Assembly (NCBI GenBank): GCA_037389465.1
Contig: JAZARR010000204.1
Coordinates: 689,501-753,500, forward strand
DNA from: Baylisascaris procyonis
Lineage: Eukaryota > Nematoda > Chromadorea > Rhabditida > Ascarididae
DNA length: 64,000 bases
Reading direction: 5' to 3'
Shown: piece by piece, positions 1 through 13,400 of the stretch
How positions within the stretch are numbered: position 1 is the stretch's first letter
Layout: the number at the start of each line of letters is the position of its first letter
The notes under the pieces: model-generated
The model's database searches: none
What the model was told of the DNA's origin: nothing
The model's input: the letters and a program-made list of their open reading frames with translations, nothing else
Translations under genes and position numbers: made by a program

Positions 1-88
1 TCCATCCAGCTCATGCTGGGTACTATTAGTTAAGGGAAAGGTGTTGGTGGGGTTACCGATCCATCCAGCCCATGGGGCACTATTAGTT

Positions 89-1465
89 AAGGGAAAGGTG
101 TTGGTGGGGTTACCGATGCATCCAGCCCATGGGGTACTATTAGTTAAGGGAAAGGTGTTGGTGGGGTTGCCGATCCATCCAGCCCATGGGGTACTATTAG
201 TTAAGGGAAAGGTGCTGGTGGGGGTTACCGATCCATCTAGCCCGTGGGGTACTATTAGTTAAGCGAAAGGTGTTGGTGGGGGTTACCGATCGATCGAGCC
301 CATGAGGTACTATTGGTTAAGGGAAAGGTGTTGGTGTTGGTTACCGATCCATCTAGCCCATGCGGCACTATTAGTTAAGGGAAAGGTGTTGGTGGGGGCT
401 ACCGAAGGATCCAGCCCATGGGGTACTATTAGTTAAGGGAAAGCTGTTGGTCGGGGTTAGCGATCCATCCAGCGCATGGGGTACTATTAGTTAAGGGAAA
501 GGTGTTGGTGGGGGTTGCCGATCCATACAGCCCATGGGGTACTACTAGTTAAGGGAAAGGTGTTGGTGGGGGTTACCGATCCATCTACCCATTTGGCACT
601 ATTAGTTAACGGAAAGCTGTTGGTCGGGGTTACCGATGCATCCAGCCCATGAAGTACTATTAGTTAAGGGAAAGGTGTTGGTGGGGTTACCCATCCATCC
701 AGCCCATGGGGTACTATTAGTTAAGGGAAAGGTGTTGGTGGGGGCTACCGAAGGATCCAGCCCATGGAGTACTATTAGTTAAGGGAAAGCTGTTGGTCGG
801 GGCTACCGATCCATCCAGCGCATGGGGTACTATTAGTTAAGGGAAAGGTGTTGGTGGGGGTTACCGATCCATCCAGCCCATGGGGTACTATTAGTTAAGC
901 GAAAGATGTTGGTGTAGGTTACCGATGGATCCAGCCCATGGGGTACTATTAGTTAGGGAAAGATGTTGGTGGGGTTACCGATGGATCCAGCCCATGGGGT
1001 ACTATTAGTTAAGGGAAAGCTGTTGGTCGGGGTTACCGATCGATCCAGCCCATGGGGTACTGTTAGTTAAGGGAAAGGTGTTGGTGGGGGCTACCGATCC
1101 ATCCAGCCCATGGGGTACTATTAGTTAAGGGAAAGGTTTTGGTGGGGGCTACCGAAGGATCCAGCCCATGGGGTACTATTAGTTAAGGGAAAGCTGTTGG
1201 TCGGGGTTACCGATCCATCCAGCGCATGGGGTACTATTAGTTAAGGGAAAGGTGTTGGTGGGGGTTGCCGATCCATCCAGCCCATGGGGTACTACTAGTT
1301 AAGGGAAAGGTGTTGGTGGGGGTTACCGATCCATCTAGCCCATGGGGCACTATTAGTTAAGGGAAAGCTGTTGGTTGGGGTTACCGATCCATCCAGCCCA
1401 TGGGGTACTATTAGTTAAGGGAAAGGTGTTGGTGGGGTTACCGATGCATCCAGCCCATGGGGTAC
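89..1465 (+). repeat. Higher-order satellite block, copy 1
   Basis: This multi-monomer block recurs with the same order of variant monomers at 2742-4119 (offset 2653) and, in a longer form starting at base 1, at 8950-10415 (offset 8949). Rare markers line up at constant offset. GGTGCTGGTG is at 211 and 2864. The unusual CCCATTTGGC monomer is at about 588, 3241 and 9537. The GTTAACGG monomer is at 606, 3259 and 9555. The shared order shows block duplication, not independent mutation. The ends are approximate because the monomers resemble one another. Confidence 0.85.
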
Positions 1466-2741
1466 TATTAGTTAGGAGAAAGGTGTTGGTGGGGTTACCG
1501 ATCCATCCAGCCCATGCTGGGTACTATTAGTTAAGGGAAAGGTGTTGGTGGGGTTACCGATCCATCCAGCCCATGGGGCACTATTAGTTAAGGGAAAGGT
1601 GTTGGTGGGGGTTACCGATCCATCTAGCCCATGGGGTACTATTAGTTAAGCGAAAGGTGTTGGTGGGGGTTACCGATCGATCCAGCCCATGGGGTACTAT
1701 TAGTTAAGGGAAAGGTGTTTTGGGGTTACCGATGCATCCAGCCCATGGGGTACTATTAGTTAGGAGAAAGGTGTTGGTGGGGTTACCGATCCATCCAGCC
1801 CATGCTGGGTACTATTAGTTAAGGGAAAGGTGTTGGTGGAGGTTACCGATCGATCCTGCCCATGGCCTACTATTAGTTAGGGGAAAGGTGTTGGTGGGGT
1901 TACCGATCCATCCAGCCCATGGGGTACTATTAGTTAAGGGAAAGGTGTTGGTGGGGTTACCGATCCATCCAGCCCATGGGGTACTATTAGTTAAGGGAAA
2001 GGTGTTGGTGGGGTTACCGATCCATCCAGCCCATGGGGTACTATTAGTTAAGGGAAAGGTGTTGGTGGGGGTTACCGATCCATCCAGCCCATGGGGTACT
2101 ATTAGTTAGGGGAAAGGTGTTGGTGGGGTTACCGATCCATCCAGCCCATGGGGTACTATTAGTTAAGGGAAAGGTGTTGGTGGGGTTACCGATCGATCCA
2201 GCCCATGGGGTACTATTAGTTAGGGGAAAGGTGTTGGTGGGGTTACCGATCCATCCAGCTCATGCTGGGTACTATTAGTTAAGGGAAAGGTGTTGGTGGG
2301 GTTACCGATCCATCCAGCCCATGGGGTACTATTAGTTAAGGGAAAGGTGTTGGTGGGGTTACCGATGCATCCAGCCCATGGGGTACTATTAGTTAAGGGA
2401 AAGGTGTTGGTGGGGTTGCCGATCCATCCAGCCCATGGGGTACTATTAGTTAAGGGAAAGGTGTTGGTGGGGGTTACCGATCCATCTAGCCCATGGGGTA
2501 CTATTAGTTAAGCGAAAGGTGTTGGTGGGGGTTACCGATCGATCGAGCCCATGGGGTACTATTGGTTAAGGGAAAGGTGTTGGTGGGGGTTACCGATCCA
2601 TCTAGCCCATGCGGCACTATTAGTTAAGGGAAAGGTGTTGGTGGGGGCTACCGAAGGATCCAGCCCATGGGGTACTATTAGTTAAGGGAAAGCTGTTGGT
2701 CGGGGTTAGCGATCCATCCAGCGCATGGGGTACTATTAGTT

Positions 2742-4119
2742 AAGGGAAAGGTGTTGGTGGGGTTACCGATGCATCCAGCCCATGGGGTACTATTAGTTAA
2801 GGGAAAGGTGTTGGTGGGGTTGCCGATCCATCCAGCCCATGGGGTACTATTAGTTAAGGGAAAGGTGCTGGTGGGGGTTACCGATCCATCTAGCCCGTGG
2901 GGTACTATTAGTTAAGCGAAAGGTGTTGGTGGGGGTTACCGATCGATCGAGCCCATGAGGTACTATTGGTTAAGGGAAAGGTGTTGGTGGGGGTTACCGA
3001 TCCATCTAGCCCATGCGGCACTATTAGTTAAGGGAAAGGTGTTGGTGGGGGCTACCGAAGGATCCAGCCCATGGGGTACTATTAGTTAAGGGAAAGCTGT
3101 TGGTCGGGGTTAGCGATCCATCCAGCGCATGGGGTACTATTAGTTAAGGGAAAGGTGTTGGTGGGGGTTGCCGATCCATACAGCCCATGGGGTACTACTA
3201 GTTAAGGGAAAGGTGTTGGTGGGGGTTACCGATCCATCTACCCATTTGGCACTATTAGTTAACGGAAAGCTGTTGGTCGGGGTTACCGATGCATCCAGCC
3301 CATGAAGTACTATTAGTTAAGGGAAAGGTGTTGGTGGGGTTACCCATCCATCCAGCCCATGGGGTACTATTAGTTAAGGGAAAGGTGTTGGTGGGGGCTA
3401 CCGAAGGATCCAGCCCATGGGGTACTATTAGTTAAGGGAAAGCTGTTGGTCGGGGTTACCGATCCATCCAGCGCATGGGGTACTATTAGTTAAGGGAAAG
3501 GTGTTGGTGGGGGTTACCGATCCATCCAGCCCATGGGGTACTATTAGTTAAGCGAAAGATGTTGGTGTAGGTTACCGATGGATCCAGCCCATGGGGTACT
3601 ATTAGTTAGGGGAAAGATGTTGGTGGGGTTACCGATGGATCCAGCCCATGGGGTATTATTAGTTAAGGGAAAGCTGTTGGTCGGGGTTACCGATCGATCC
3701 AGCCCATGGGGTACTGTTAGTTAAGGGAAAGGTGTTGGTGGGGGCTACCGATCCATCCAGCCCATGGGGTACTATTAGTTAAGGGAAAGGTGTTGGTGGG
3801 GGCTACCGAAGGATCCAGCCCATGGGGTACTATTAGTTAAGGGAAAGCTGTTGGTCGGGGTTACCGATCCATCCAGCGCATGGGGTACTATTAGTTAAGG
3901 GAAAGGTGTTGGTGGGGGTTGCCGATCCATCCAGCCCATGGGGTACTACTAGTTAAGGGAAAGGTGTTGGTGGGGGTTACCGATCCATCTAGCCCATGGG
4001 GCACTATTAGTTAAGGGAAAGCTGTTGGTTGGGGTTACCGATCCATCCAGCCCATGGGGTACTATTAGTTAAGGGAAAGGTGTTGGTGGGGTTACCGATG
4101 CATCCAGCCCATGGGGTAC
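2742..4119 (+). repeat. Higher-order satellite block, copy 2
   Basis: Copy of the block at 89-1465, displaced by 2653 bp. It keeps the same rare variants, including GGTGCTGGTG, CATTTGGCAC, GTTAACGG and CATGAAGTAC, with only scattered single-base differences. Similarity breaks near 4119, where an extra AAAGCTGTTGGTTGG monomer appears that copy 1 lacks. The near identity implies recent unequal exchange or segmental amplification inside the array. Confidence 0.85.
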
Positions 4120-7100
4120 TATTAGTTAAGGGAAAGCTGTTGGTTGGGGTTACCGATGCATCCAGCCCATGGGGTACTATTAGTTAGGAGAAAGGTGTTG
4201 GTGGGGTTACCGATCCATCCAGCCCATGCTGGGTACTATTAGTTAAGGGAAAGGTGTTGGTGGAGGTTACCGATCGATGCTGCCCATGGGGTACTATTAG
4301 TTAGGGGAAAGGTGTTGGTGGGGTTACCGATCCATCCAGCCCATGGGGTACTATTAGTTAAGGGAAAGGTGTTGGTGGGGTTGCCGATCCATCCTGCCCA
4401 TGGGGTACTATTAGTTAAGGGAAAGGTGTTGGTGGGGGTTACCGATCCATCCAGCCCATGGGGTACTATTAGTTAAGGGAAAGGTGTTGGTGGGGGTTGC
4501 CGATCCATCCAGCCCATTAGGTACCATTGGTTAAGGGAAAGGTGTTGGTGGGGTTACCGATGCATCCAGCCCATGGGGTACTATTAGTTAAGGGAAAGGT
4601 GTTGGTGGGGTTGCCGATCCATCCAGCCCATGGGGTACTATTAGTTAAGGGAAAGGTGTTGGTGGGGGTTACCGATCCATCTAGCCCGTGGGGTACTATT
4701 AGTTAAGCGAAAGGTGTTGGTGGGGGTTACCGATCGATCCAGCCCATGGGGTACTATTAGTTGAGGGAAAGGTGTTGGTGGGGGTTACCGATCGATCCAG
4801 CCCATGGGGTACTATTGGTTAAGGGAAAGGTGTTTTTGGGGTTACCGATCCATCTACCCCTTGGGGTACTATTAGTTAAGGGAAAGGTGTTGGTGGGGGT
4901 TACCGATCCATCCAGCCCATGGGGTACTATTAGTTAAGGGAAAGGTGTTGGTGGGGGTTACCGATCCATCTAGCCCATGGGGTACTATTAGTTAAGGGAA
5001 AGGTGTTGGTGGGGTTGCCGATCGATCCAGCCCATGGGGTACTATTAGTTAAGGGAAAGGTGTTTTTTTGGGGTTACCGATGCATCCAGCCCATGGGGTA
5101 CTATTAGTTAGGAGAAAGGTGTTGGTGGGGTTACCGATCCATCCAGCCCATGCTGGGTACTATTAGTTAAGGGAAAGGTGTTGGTGGAGGTTACCGATCG
5201 ATCCTGCCGATGGGGTACTATTAGTTAGGGGAAAAGTGTTGGTGGGGTTACCGATCCATCCAGCCCATGGGGTACTATTAGTTAAGGAAAAGGTGTTGGT
5301 GGGGTTGCCGATCCATCCTGCCCATGGGGTACTATTAGTTAAGGGAAAGGTGTTGGTGGGGGTTACCGTCCATCTAGCCCATGGGGTACTATTAGTTAAG
5401 CGAAAGGTGTTGGTGGGGGTTGCCGATCGATCCAGCTCATGGGGTACTATTAGTTAGGGGAAAGGTGTTGGTGGGGTTACCGATCCATCCAGCCCATGGG
5501 GTACTATTAGTTAAGGGAAAGGTGTTGGTGGGGTTGCCGATCCATCGTGCCCATGGGGTACTATTAGTTAAGGGAGAGGTGTTGGTGGGGATTACCGATC
5601 GATCCAGCCCATGGGGTACTATTAGTTAGGGGAAAGGTGTTGGTGGGGTTGCCGATCCATCCAGCCCATGGGGTACTATTAGTTAAGGGAAAGGTGTTGG
5701 TTGGGGTTACCGATCCATCTAGCCCATGTGGTACTATTAGTTAAGCGAAAGGTGTTGGTGGGGGTTACCGATGCATCCAGCCCATGGGGTACTATTAGTT
5801 AAGGGAAAGGTGTTGGTGGGGTTGCCGATCCATCCAGCCCATGGGGTACTATTAGTTAAGGGAAAGGTGTTGGTGGGGGTTACCGATCCATCTAGCCCAT
5901 GGGGTACTATTAGTTAAGGGAAAGGTGTTGGTGGAGGTTACCGATCGATCCTGCCCATGGGGTACTATTAGTTAGGGGAAAGGTGTTGGTGGGGTTACCG
6001 ATCCATCCAGCCCATGGGGTACTATTAGTTAGGAGAAAGGTGTTGGTGGGGTTACCGATCCATCCAGCCCATGCTGGGTACTATTAGTTAAGGGAAAGGT
6101 GTTGGTGGGGGTTACCGTCCATCTAGCCCATGGGGTACTATTAGTTAAGCGAAAGGTGTTGTTGGGGGTTACCGATCGATCCAGCTCATGGTACTATTAG
6201 TTAAGCGAAAGGTGTTGGTGGGGGTTACCGATCAATCCAGCCCATGGGGTAGTATTAGTTAAGGGAAAGGTGTTGGTGGGGTTACCGATCGATCGAGCCC
6301 ATGGGGTACTATTAGTTAAGGGAAAGGTGTTGGTGGGGGTTACCGATCGATCCAGCCCATGGGGTACTATTAGTTAAGGGAAAGGTGTTGGTTGGGGTTA
6401 CCGATCCATCTACCCCTTGGGGTACTATTAGTTAAGGGAAAGGTGTTGGTGGGGGTTACCGATCCATCCAGCCCATGGGGTACTATTAGTTAAGGGAAAG
6501 GTGTTGGTGGGGGTTACCGATCCATCTAGCCCATGGGGCACTATTAGTTAAGGGAAAGCTGTTGGTTGGGGTTACCGATCCATCCAGCCCATGGGGTACT
6601 ATTAGTTAAGGGAAAGGTGTTGGTGGGGGTTACCGATCCATCCAGCCCATGGGGTACTATTAGTTAAGGGAAAGGTGTTTTGGGGGTTACCGATCCATCT
6701 AGCCCATGGGGTACTATTAGTTAAGGGAAAGCTGTTGGTTGGGGTTACCGATCCATCCAGCCCATGGGGTACTATTAGTTAAGGGAAAGGTGTTGGTGGG
6801 GTTACCGATCGATCCAGCCCATGGGGTACTATTAGTTAAGGGAAAGGTGTTGGTGGGGGTTACCGATCCATCTAGCCCATGGGGTACTATTAGTTAAGGG
6901 AAAGGTGTTGGTGGGGGCTACCGAAGGATCCAGCCCATGGGGTACTATTAGTTAAGGGAAAGGTGTTGGTGGGGTTACCGATCCATCCAGCCCATGGGGT
7001 ACTATTAGTTAAGGGAAAGGTGTTGGTGGGGGTTACCGATCGATCCAGCCCATGGGGTACTATTAGTTAAGGGAAAGGTGTTTTTGGGGTTACCGATCCA

Positions 7101-8949
7101 TCTACCCCTTGGGGTACTATTAGTTAAGGGAAAGGTGTTGGTGGGGGTTACCGATCCATCCAGCCCATGGGGTACTATTAGTTAAGGGAAAGGTGTTGGT
7201 GGGGTTACCGATCCATCCAGCCCATGGGGTACTATTAGTTAAGGGAAAGTGTTGGTGGGGGTTACCGATGGATCCAGCCCATGGGGTACTATTAGTTAAC
7301 GGAAAGCTGTTGGTCGGGGTTACCGATGCATCCAGCCCATGGGGTACTATTAGTTAAGGGAAAGGTGTTGGTGGGGTTACCGATCCATCCAGCCCATGGG
7401 GTACTATTAGTTAAGGGAAAGGTGTTGGTGGGGGCTACCGAAGGATCCAGCCCATGGGGTACTATTAGTTAAGGGAAAGCTGTTGGTCGGGGCTACCGAT
7501 CCATCCAGCCCATGGGGTACTATTAGTTAAGGGAAAGGTGTTGGTGGGGGTTACCGATCCATCCAGCCCATGGGGTACTATTAGTTAAGCGAAAGGTGTT
7601 GGTGTGGGTTACCGATGGATCCAGCCCATGGGGTACTATTAGTTAGGGGAAAGATGTTGGTGGGGTTACCGATGGATCCAGCCCATGGGGTACTATTAGT
7701 TAAGGGAAAGCTGTTGGTCGGGGTTACCGATCGATCCAGCCCATGGGGTACTGTTAGTTAAGGGAAAGGTGTTGGTGGGGGCTACCGATCCATCCAGCCC
7801 ATGGGGTACTATTAGTTAAGGGAAAGGTGTTGGTGGGGGCTACCGAAGGATCCAGCCCATGGGGTACTATTAGTTAAGGGAAAGCTGTTGGTCGGGGTTA
7901 CCGATCCATCCAGCGCATGGGGTACTATTAGTTAAGGGAAAGGTGTTGGTGGGGGTTGCCGATCCATCCAGCCCATGGGGTACTACTAGTTAAGGGAAAG
8001 GTGTTGGTGGGGGTTACCGATCCATCTAGCCCATGGGGCACTATTAGTTAAGGGAAAGCTGTTGGTTGGGGTTACCGATCCATCCAGCCCATGGGGTACT
8101 ATTAGTTAAGGGAAAGGTGTTGGTGGGGTTACCGATGCATCCAGCCCATGGGGTACTATTAGTTAGGAGAAAGGTGTTGGTGGGGTTACCGATCCATCCA
8201 GCCCATGCTGGGTACTATTAGTTAAGGGAAAGGTGTTGGTGGGGTTACCGATCCATCCAGCCCATGGGGCACTATTAGTTAAGGGAAAGGTGTTGGTGGG
8301 GGTTACCGATCCATCAAGCGCATGGGGTACTATTAGTTAAGCGAAAGGTGTTGGTGGGGGTTACCGATCGATCCAGCCCATGGGGTACTATTAGTTAAGG
8401 GAAAGGTGTTTTTGGGGTTACCGATGCATCCAGCCCATGGGGTACTATTAGTTAGGAGAAAGGTGTTGGTGGGGTTACCGATCCATCCAGCCCATGCTGG
8501 GTACTATTAGTTAAGGGAAAGGTGTTGGTGGAGGTTACCGATCGATCCTGCCCATGGGGTACTATTAGTTAGGGGAAAGGTGTTGGTGGGGTTACCGATC
8601 CATCCAGCCCATGGGGTACTATTAGTTAAGGGAAAGGTGTTGGTGGGGTTGCCGATCCATCCTGCCCATGGGGTACTATTAGTTAAGGGAAAGGTGTTGG
8701 TGGGGGTTACCGTCCATCTAGCCCATGGGGTACTGGGGTACTATTAGTTAAGCGAAAGGTGTTGGTGGGGGTTACCGATCGATCCAGCTCATGGGGTACT
8801 ATTAGTTAGGGGAAAGGTGTTGGTGGGGTTACCGATCCATCCAGCCCATGGGGTACTATTAGTTAAGGGAAAGGTGTTGGTGGGGGTTACCGATCGATCC
8901 AGCCCATGGGGTACTATTAGTTGGGGAAAGGTGTTGGTGGGGTTACCGA

Positions 8950-10415
8950 TCCATCCAGCTCATGCTGGGTACTATTAGTTAAGGGAAAGGTGTTGGTGGG
9001 GTTACCGATCCATCCAGCCCATGGGGCACTATTAGTTAAGGGAAAGGTGTTGGTGGGGTTACCGATGCATCCAGCCCATGGGGTACTATTAGTTAAGGGA
9101 AAGGTGTTGGTGGGGTTGCCGATCCATCCAGCCCATGGGGTACTATTAGTTAAGGGAAAGGTGTTGGTGGGGGTTACCGATCCATCTAGCCCATGGGGTA
9201 CTATTAGTTAAGCGAAAGGTGTTGGTGGGGGTTACCGATCGATCCAGCCCATGAGGTACTATTGGTTAAGGGAAAGGTGTTGGTGTTGGTTACCGATCCA
9301 TCTAGCCCATGCGGCACTATTAGTTAAGGGAAAGGTGTTGGTGGGGGCTACCGAAGGATCCAGCCCATGGGGTACTATTAGTTAAGGGAAAGCTGTTGGT
9401 CGGGGTTAGCGATCCATCCAGCCCATGGGGTACTATTAGTTAAGGGAAAGGTGTTGGTGGGGGTTGCCGATCCATACAGCCCATGGGGTACTACTAGTTA
9501 AGGGAAAGGTGTTGGTGGGGGTTACCGATCCATCTACCCATTTGGCACTATTAGTTAACGGAAAGCTGTTGGTCGGGGTTACCGATGCATCCAGCCCATG
9601 AAGTACTATTAGTTAAGGGAAAGGTGTTGGTGGGGTTACCGATCCATCCAGCCCATGGGGTACTATTAGTTAAGGGAAAGGTGTTGGTGGGGGCTACCGA
9701 AGGATCCAGCCCATGGGGTACTATTAGTTAAGGGAAAGCTGTTGGTCGGGGTTACCGATCCATCCAGCGCATGGGGTACTATTAGTTAAGGGAAAGGTGT
9801 TGGTGGGGGTTACCGATCCATCCAGCCCATGGGGTACTATTAGTTAAGCGAAAGGTGTTGGTGTAGGTTACCGATGGATCCAGCCCATGGGGTACTATTA
9901 GTTAGGGGAAAGGTGTTGGTGGGGTTACCGATGGATCCAGCCCATGGGGTATTATTAGTTAAGGGAAAGGTGTTGGTCGGGGTTACCGATCGATCCAGCC
10001 CATGGGGTACTATTAGTTAAGGGAAAGGTGTTGGTGGGGGCTACCGATCCATCCAGCCCATGGGGTACTATTAGTTAAGGGAAAGGTGTTGGTGGGGGCT
10101 ACCGAAGGATCCAGCCCATGGGGTACTATTAGTTAAGGGAAAGGTGTTGGTCGGGGTTACCGATCCATCCAGCCCATGGGGTACTATTAGTTAAGGGAAA
10201 GGTGTTGGTGGGGGTTGCCGATCCATCCAGCCCATGGGGTACTATTAGTTAAGGGAAAGGTGTTGGTGGGGGTTACCGATCCATCTAGCCCATGGGGTAC
10301 TATTAGTTAAGGGAAAGGTGTTGGTTGGGGTTACCGATCCATCCAGCCCATGGGGTACTATTAGTTAAGGGAAAGGTGTTGGTGGGGTTACCGATGCATC
10401 CAGCCCATGGGGTAC
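8950..10415 (+). repeat. Higher-order satellite block, copy 3 (partly homogenised)
   Basis: Copy of bases 1-1465 at offset 8949, with a single-base indel shifting the offset to 8950 near its right end. It keeps the CATTTGGCAC and GTTAACGG markers. From about 9900 onward several variants present in copies 1 and 2 are replaced by the array consensus: AAAGCTGTT reads AAAGGTGTT, CTACTAGTT reads CTATTAGTT, and AGCGCATGG reads AGCCCATGG. This is the pattern expected if part of the block has been overwritten by neighbouring monomers. Confidence 0.8.
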
Positions 10416-13400
10416 TATTAGTTAGGAGAAAGGTGTTGGTGGGGTTACCGATCCATCCAGCCCATGCTGGGTACTATTAGTTAAGGGAAAGGTGTTGGTG
10501 GGGTTACCGATCCATCCAGCCCATGGGGTACTATTAGTTAAGGGAAAGGTGTTGGTGGGGGTTACCGATCCATCCAGCCCATGGGGTACTATTAGTTAAG
10601 GGAAAGGTGTTTTTGGGGTTACCGATGCATCCAGCCCATGGGGTACTATTAGTTAGGAGAAAGGTGTTGGTGGGGTTACCGATCCATCCAGCCCATGCTG
10701 GGTACTATTAGTTAAGGGAAAGGTGTTGGTGGAGGTTACCGATCGATCCTGCCCATGGGGTACTATTAGTTAGGGGAAAGGTGTTGGTGGGGTTACCGAT
10801 CCATCCAGCCCATGGGGTACTATTAGTTAAGGGAAAGGTGTTGGTGGGGTTGCCGATCCATCCTGCCCATGGGGTACTATTAGTTAAGGGAAAGGTGTTG
10901 GTGGGGGTTACCGATCCATCAAGCCCATGGGGTACTGGGGTACTATTAGTTAAGCGAAAGGTGTTGGTGGGGGTTACCGATCGATCCAGCTCATGGGGTA
11001 CTATTAGTTAGGGGAAAGGTGTTGGTGGGGTTACCGATCCATCCAGCCCATGGGGTACTATTAGTTAAGGGAAAGGTGTTGGTGGGGATTACCGATCGAT
11101 CCAGCCCATGGGGTACTATTAGTTAGGGGAAAGGTGTTGGTGGGGTTACCGATCCATCCAGCTCATGCTGGGTACTATTAGTTAAGGGAAAGGTGTTGGT
11201 GGGGTTACCGATCCATCCAGCCCATGGGGCACTATTAGTTAAGGGAAAGGTGTTGGTGGGGTTACCGATGCATCCAGCCCATGGGGTACTATTAGTTAAG
11301 GGAAAGGTGTTGGTGGGGTTGCCGATCCATCCAGCCCATGGGGTACTATTAGTTAAGGGAAAGGTGTTGGTGGGGGTTACCGATCCATCTAGCCCGTGGG
11401 GTACTATTAGTTAAGCGAAAGGTGTTGGTGGGGGTTACCGATCGATCCAGCCCATGGGGTACTATTAGTTAAGGGAAAGGTGTTGGTGGGGGTTACCGAT
11501 CCATCTAGCCCATGGGGTACTATTAGTTAAGGGAAAGGTGTTGGTGGGGGCTACCGAAGGATCCAGCCCATGGGGTACTATTAGTTAAGGGAAAGGTGTT
11601 GGTGGGGGTTACCGATCCATCCAGCCCATGGGGTACTATTAGTTAAGGGAAAGGTGTTGGTGGGGTTACCGATGCATCCAGCCCATGGGGTACTATTAGT
11701 TAAGGGAAAGGTGTTGGTGGGGTTGCCGATCCATCCAGCCCATGGGGTACTATTAGTTAAGGGAAAGGTGTTGGTGGGGGTTACCGATCCATCTAGCCCA
11801 TGGGGTACTATTAGTTAAGCGAAAGGTGTTGGTGGGGGTTACCGATCGATCCAGCCCATGGGGTACTATTAGTTAAGGGAAAGGTGTTGGTGGGGGTTAC
11901 CGATCCATCTAGCCCATGGGGTACTATTAGTTAAGGGAAAGGTGTTGGTGGGGGCTACCGAAGGATCCAGCCCATGGGGTACTATTAGTTAAGGGAAAGC
12001 TGTTGGTCGGGGTTACCGATCCATCCAGCCCATGGGGTACTATTAGTTAAGGGAAAGGTGTTGGTGGGGGTTACCGATCCATACAGCCCATGGGGTACTA
12101 TTAGTTAAGGGAAAGGTGTTGGTGGGGGTTACCGATCCATCTACCCATGGGGCACTATTAGTTAACGGAAAGCTGTTGGTCGGGGTTACCGATCCATCCA
12201 GCCCATGAAGTACTATTAGTTAAGGGAAAGGTGTTGGTGGGGTTACCGATCCATCCAGCCCATGGGGTACTATTAGTTAAGGGAAAGGTGTTGGTGGGGG
12301 CTACCGAAGGATCCAGCCCATGGGGTACTATTAGTTAAGGGAAAGCTGTTGGTCGGGGTTACCGATCCATCCAGCCCATGGGGTACTATTAGTTAAGGGA
12401 AAGGTGTTGGTGGGGGTTACCGATCCATCCAGCCCATGGGGTACTATTAGTTAAGCGAAAGGTGTTGGTGTAGGTTACCGATGGATCCAGCCCATGGGGT
12501 ACTATTAGTTAGGGGAAAGGTGTTGGTGGGGTTACCGATGGATCCAGCCCATGGGGTACTATTAGTTAAGGGAAAGCTGTTGGTCGGGGTTACCGATCGA
12601 TCCAGCCCATGGGGTACTATTAGTTAAGGGAAAGGTGTTGGTGGGGGCTACCGATCCATCCAGCCCATGGGGTACTATTAGTTAAGGGAAAGGTTTTGGT
12701 GGGGGCTACCGATCCATCCAGCCCATGGGGTACTATTAGTTAAGGGAAAGCTGTTGGTTGGGGTTACCGATCCATCCAGCCCATGGGGTACTATTAGTTA
12801 AGGGAAAGGTGTTGGTGGGGGTTGCCGATCCATCCAGCCCATGGGGTACTACTAGTTAAGGGAAAGGTGTTGGTGGGGGTTACCGATCCATCTAGCCCAT
12901 GGGGCACTATTAGTTAAGGGAAAGCTGTTGGTTGGGGTTACCGATCCATCCAGCCCATGGGGTACTATTAGTTAAGGGAAAGGTGTTGGTGGGGTTACCG
13001 ATGCATCCAGCCCATGGGGTACTATTAGTTAGGAGAAAGGTGTTGGTGGGGTTACCGATCCATCCAGCCCATGCTGGGTACTATTAGTTAAGGGAAAGGT
13101 GTTGGTGGGGTTACCGATCCATCCAGCCCATGGGGCACTATTAGTTAAGGGAAAGGTGTTGGTGGGGGTTACCGATCCATCAAGCGCATGGGGTACTATT
13201 AGTTAAGCGAAAGGTGTTGGTGGGGGTTACCGATCGATCCAGCCCATGGGGTACTATTAGTTAAGGGAAAGGTGTTTTTGGGGTTACCGATGCATCCAGC
13301 CCATGGGGTACTATTAGTTAGGAGAAAGGTGTTGGTGGGGTTACCGATCCATCCAGCCCATGCTGGGTACTATTAGTTAAGGGAAAGGTGTTGGTGGAGG

